Source of the DNA: CAZZKE01 sp964655005
GTDB taxonomy: Bacteria; Pseudomonadota; Alphaproteobacteria; Rhodospirillales; JABHCV01
NCBI GenBank assembly: GCA_964655005.1
Contig: CAZZKE010000026.1
Span: forward strand, 1-34,521
Reading direction: 5' to 3'
DNA: 34,521 nucleotides
Position numbers and translations under genes: made by a program. The notes below the pieces were generated by a model. That model was given only the letters and a program-made list of their open reading frames with translations, did not search any database and was not told the origin of the DNA. Below are positions 32,174-34,521 of this stretch, piece by piece (the first letter of the stretch is position 1; every line of letters starts with the position of its first letter).

Positions 32174-33774
32174 CAGCCCGCCCCGGTGCCGACCCCGTCG
32201 CGATAAAGCTTGTAGATAATGCTGTCGCGAAGGGCGTTGTACGAGGCGTCGATGACGTTTGGCGAGACCCCGACCGTGGACCAGTGAGAACCGTTTGCAT
32301 CGGCCGATTCGATCATCACCCGGGTGACCGCCGCGGTGGCGTCGCCCGGCGTCAGAATACGCACTTTATAGTCGACCAGCCGCAAATCGCCCAGTTGCGG
32401 ATAGACCGGCAGCAGGACCTTGCGCAGGGCCGCGTCGAGCGCGTTGACCGGGCCGTTGCCTTCGGCCACGGTCATGAACGGGGCGCCGTCCACTTCCAGC
32501 TTGACCGTCGCTTCGGATTGGGTAATCAGGTCGCCCTTGGCGTTCCAGCGCCGTTCGTCGATAACCCGGAAGCTGGCGGCCCTGAAATAATCCGGCACCT
32601 GGCCCAGGGCCCGACGGGCCAGCAGCTCGAAACTGGCTTCGGCGCCGTCATAGGCGTAGCCATTGAATTCCCGCCGTTTGACCAGATCGACCAGGTCCGC
32701 GATCTTATCGCCGTTGTCTTCGATATCCAGGCCGATTTCGCGAAAACGGGCCAGGATGTTCGAACGCCCGGCCTGATCGGAAACCACGATATGGCGGCGA
32801 TTGCCGACCAGGGCGGGATCGATATGTTCGTATGTGCGGGGGGCCTTCTCGACAGCCGAAACATGCAGGCCGCCCTTGTGGGCGAACGCCGATTCGCCAA
32901 CATAGGGGGCGCCGCGGTCCGAGGCCCTGTTCAGGTGTTCGTCGAGCATCCGGGACAGGTGGGTCAGCTGGGCCATGCGGTCGGCTGAAATGCCTGTCTC
33001 GTAGCCCATTTTCAGCATTAGCGACGGAATGATGGAAATCAGATTGGCGTTGCCGCAACGTTCGCCCAGGCCGTTCAGGGCGCCCTGTACCTGACGCACC
33101 CCGGCATGAACGGCGGCCAGGGAATTGGCGACCGCGTTACCGGTATCGTCGTGGCAGTGAATGCCCAGTTTATGGCCGGGAATATGCTCGCAAACCTGGC
33201 CGACGATATCGCTGATTTCATGAGGCAGGGTGCCGCCATTGGTATCGCACAGCACGATCCAGCGGGCGCCGGCGGCCTCGGCGGCGCGCAGGCAACGCAT
33301 GGCAAATTCGGGGTTTTCCTTGTAGCCATCGAAAAAATGTTCGGCGTCGAACAGCACTTCATCGACCTTTTTAACCGCGTGGGCAATGCTGTCGGCGATC
33401 ATCGCGATATTTTCATCATGGCCGATTTCCAGCGCCACATCGACGTGAAAATCCCATGTCTTGCCGACCATGCAGATAGCCCCGGTACCGCCATTGAGCA
33501 GCGCCCTGAGGCCGGGGTCGTTATCGGCGCTGCGTCCGGCCCGCCGGGTCATGCCGAAAGCGGTCAGCCGGGCGCCGGCCAGTTTTGGCGGCGATTTGAA
33601 AAAAGCGTCGTCGGTGGGATTGGCGCCGGGCCAGCCGCCTTCGATATAGTCGATGCCGAGACGGTCCAGTTCTTCGGCGATCAGCCCTTTATCCGACGCG
33701 TTGAAATCAACCCCCTGGGTCTGGGCGCCGTCGCGCAGGGTGCAATCATACAGGTAAACACGATTATCGCTCAT
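32173..33774 (-). CDS. cimA: Citramalate synthase
   Basis: Condenses acetyl-CoA and pyruvate to (R)-citramalate, the first step of the threonine-independent route to isoleucine. The 533-residue protein has the DRE-TIM metallolyase opening YDCTLRDGAQTQG (R14, D15), the metal-binding HCH (206-208) and a C-terminal LeuA regulatory domain from about 400, where isoleucine would act. The TQG after the DRDGA motif and its length separate it from 2-isopropylmalate synthase. The ATG at 33774 has GGAAG ten bases upstream; a longer frame from TTG at 33792 adds six residues and is less likely. Confidence 0.9.
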   Translation of the reverse strand: MSDNRVYLYDCTLRDGAQTQGVDFNASDKGLIAEELDRLGIDYIEGGWPGANPTDDAFFKSPPKLAGARLTAFGMTRRAGRSADNDPGLRALLNGGTGAICMVGKTWDFHVDVALEIGHDENIAMIADSIAHAVKKVDEVLFDAEHFFDGYKENPEFAMRCLRAAEAAGARWIVLCDTNGGTLPHEISDIVGQVCEHIPGHKLGIHCHDDTGNAVANSLAAVHAGVRQVQGALNGLGERCGNANLISIIPSLMLKMGYETGISADRMAQLTHLSRMLDEHLNRASDRGAPYVGESAFAHKGGLHVSAVEKAPRTYEHIDPALVGNRRHIVVSDQAGRSNILARFREIGLDIEDNGDKIADLVDLVKRREFNGYAYDGAEASFELLARRALGQVPDYFRAASFRVIDERRWNAKGDLITQSEATVKLEVDGAPFMTVAEGNGPVNALDAALRKVLLPVYPQLGDLRLVDYKVRILTPGDATAAVTRVMIESADANGSHWSTVGVSPNVIDASYNALRDSIIYKLYRDGVGTGAG

Positions 33775-33944
33775 GGCCGCGATACTTCCCAATCAGTCCG
33801 CTTAAAATATATGGAACGCCGGACAATGACGAATTTATCCGGTGGGCTCAAGGTTTTCCGGATTATGGCTATTTCGAATTAGCCGATAATTATATAGAGT
33901 ATAAACAGGTTATTTCCCAAACAGGCTAATTCAAATTGATAAGT
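33775..33944. other. Divergent intergenic region
   Basis: A 170-base AT-rich gap between cimA (minus) and the last gene (plus). It contains ATAATTATATAG and TATAAA segments that could serve as -10 boxes, but no confident -35 partner. A spaced inverted repeat (33876-33932) flanks these segments. Confidence 0.5.
33876..33932. repeat. Spaced inverted repeat
   Basis: GAATTAGCC (33876-33884) and GGCTAATTC (33924-33932) are perfect inverse copies separated by 39 bases; extending outward gives 11 of 13 matching positions. The AT-rich segment between them contains the promoter-like TATA sequences upstream of the last gene. This could be a protein-binding pair of sites or an RNA stem. Confidence 0.5.
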
Positions 33945-34460
33945 ATGGTTGAAAAATCGGACCAGGACGGCAACGGAATTCAGGAACGCGCCGATTTTCT
34001 GGCCTTTCAGGAAAAGGTCCGGGGCAGCAACATCAACGAGCAGTCGCTGCTGGCGACCGACTACCTGAACCACTTCAACGAAATTGTCATGTTGCTGGAA
34101 ATGATCCCGGACATGCCGGAAATACTGGAAGACGCCAAGGAATGGCGGCCCAGGGGTTATCAGGAACATATGCGCCAAAGCACCTTTTCCGACCGGGAAC
34201 TGGCGGTCGAGGCCTACAACCATGTGCCGAAAGAGTTCCGCGAGCCGTTTGAAAAAACCATCGCCCAGACCGATACCCTGATCGCCACCAGCATCGAACG
34301 CCTGGAAGGCGATATGGAACGCGGCGATATGGACCTGTTGCGCGAAAACGCCATCGCCCTGAGCCAGGTTATCAAACGGTTGCTGGAGGTCGCGTCCGGA
34401 ATTATCAACGGCACCGCCGGCACTATGGATCAGGACGAAATCGATACGCTGATCGGTTGA
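33945..34460 (+). CDS. Helical protein with FliM-like C-terminal peptide
   Basis: 171 residues, largely charged and helical (QSLLATDYLNHFNEIVMLLE near 33-52, RLEGDMERGDMDLLRENA near 119-136), without signal peptide, membrane segment or cysteine. I do not recognise a named family. The last eleven residues MDQDEIDTLIG resemble the CheY-phosphate-binding peptide of FliM (SQAEIDALL), and a D-x-x-D-x-L tail is also used by CheZ, so a link with a response regulator is possible but inferred. The start is uncertain: ATG 33945 or TTG 33936, neither with a clear ribosome site. It is alone on its strand; a repeat begins six bases after its stop. Confidence 0.72.
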   Translation: MVEKSDQDGNGIQERADFLAFQEKVRGSNINEQSLLATDYLNHFNEIVMLLEMIPDMPEILEDAKEWRPRGYQEHMRQSTFSDRELAVEAYNHVPKEFREPFEKTIAQTDTLIATSIERLEGDMERGDMDLLRENAIALSQVIKRLLEVASGIINGTAGTMDQDEIDTLIG

Positions 34461-34466
34461 CCGGCC

Positions 34467-34501
34467 TTATACCAAGTTGCAGAAAGAATGACTCATAGAG
34501 A
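34467..34501 (-). repeat. Window-end repeat, conserved 35-nt segment (right copy)
   Basis: Reverse complement of this segment matches 148-182 at 32 of 35 positions. It begins six bases after the last gene's stop. With the adjoining 34502-34521 it forms one continuous 55-base repeat reaching the end of the window. Confidence 0.75.
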
Positions 34502-34521
34502 CGGCTTCACAAGCCTTTTGG
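34502..34521 (-). repeat. Right terminal repeat with hairpin
   Basis: Matches positions 24-43 in reverse complement at 19 of 20. On the plus strand GGCTT-CAC-AAGCC is followed by TTTT, a short 5-bp hairpin that might weakly terminate the preceding gene. The window stops here, so the repeat may continue beyond it. Confidence 0.6.

Noticed and set aside
1..34521. CRISPR array, prophage, transposase or integrase
   Set aside because: No regularly spaced direct repeats, no phage structural genes and no transposase-like protein were seen; the repeats found are short palindromes.

Overview
The window looks like chromosomal DNA of an alphaproteobacterium, most likely Rhodospirillales in the broad sense. 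The evidence is the high and even GC, the trpF-trpB-trpA-accD-folC block, the tsaE-amgK-murU-addB-addA-trxA block, an aerobic Coq7 ubiquinone hydroxylase and an alphaproteobacterial-type AddAB. Nothing suggests a prophage, plasmid, insertion sequence or CRISPR array. Genes are dense, often overlapping at ATGA or TTGA junctions. The two ends of the window carry copies of one repeat in opposite orientation, which suggests the window is an assembly contig that broke in a multi-copy repeat.

Layout. Positions 1-188 hold a structured repeat region. Positions 189-5887 (+) form a nucleotide, tryptophan, fatty-acid and folate block: pyrF, trpF, trpB, trpA, accD, folC. A class V aminotransferase (minus) meets folC tail to tail with shared CTAG stop codons. 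Positions 7263-16306 (minus) form one long run: tsaE (tRNA t6A modification), amgK and murU (cell-wall MurNAc recycling), addB and addA (double-strand-break repair), then trxA with its own promoter and intrinsic terminator. Next come a ferredoxin-NADP reductase-like flavoprotein (+), apaG and an OmpA-type lipoprotein (minus), and an overlapping radical SAM / metallophosphoesterase-like pair (minus). tRNA-Gly(TCC) follows, its 3' end overlapping an antisense MFS transporter gene.

Positions 22341-24463 (+) encode a CaiB/BaiF CoA-transferase and a fumarylacetoacetate-hydrolase-family enzyme. Positions 24562-26915 (minus) are a compact sulfur module: DsrE-like, TusA-like, sulfide:quinone-oxidoreductase-like flavoprotein, DUF1641 protein. 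A 448-bp gap with a strong terminator-like hairpin precedes a DEAD-box RNA helicase (+). An HPP-family membrane protein and tRNA-Leu(CAA) follow on the minus strand, then a YqaA-type membrane protein, dsbB and coq7 (+), then cimA and a trmJ-like SpoU methyltransferase (minus). A small helical protein with a FliM-like C-terminal peptide (+) closes the window.

The least explained material is in the gaps. One family of about 48-bp palindromes (bounded by GATC..AC and TTTGATC-like ends) occurs at four intergenic sites. A second repeat occurs at both window ends and as a fragment beside tsaE. One palindrome copy lies exactly between two convergent genes and supplies both of their TAG stop codons. 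The gene-level candidates for new biology are the sulfur module, the radical SAM / degenerate phosphoesterase pair, and the small protein with the CheY-binding-like tail.
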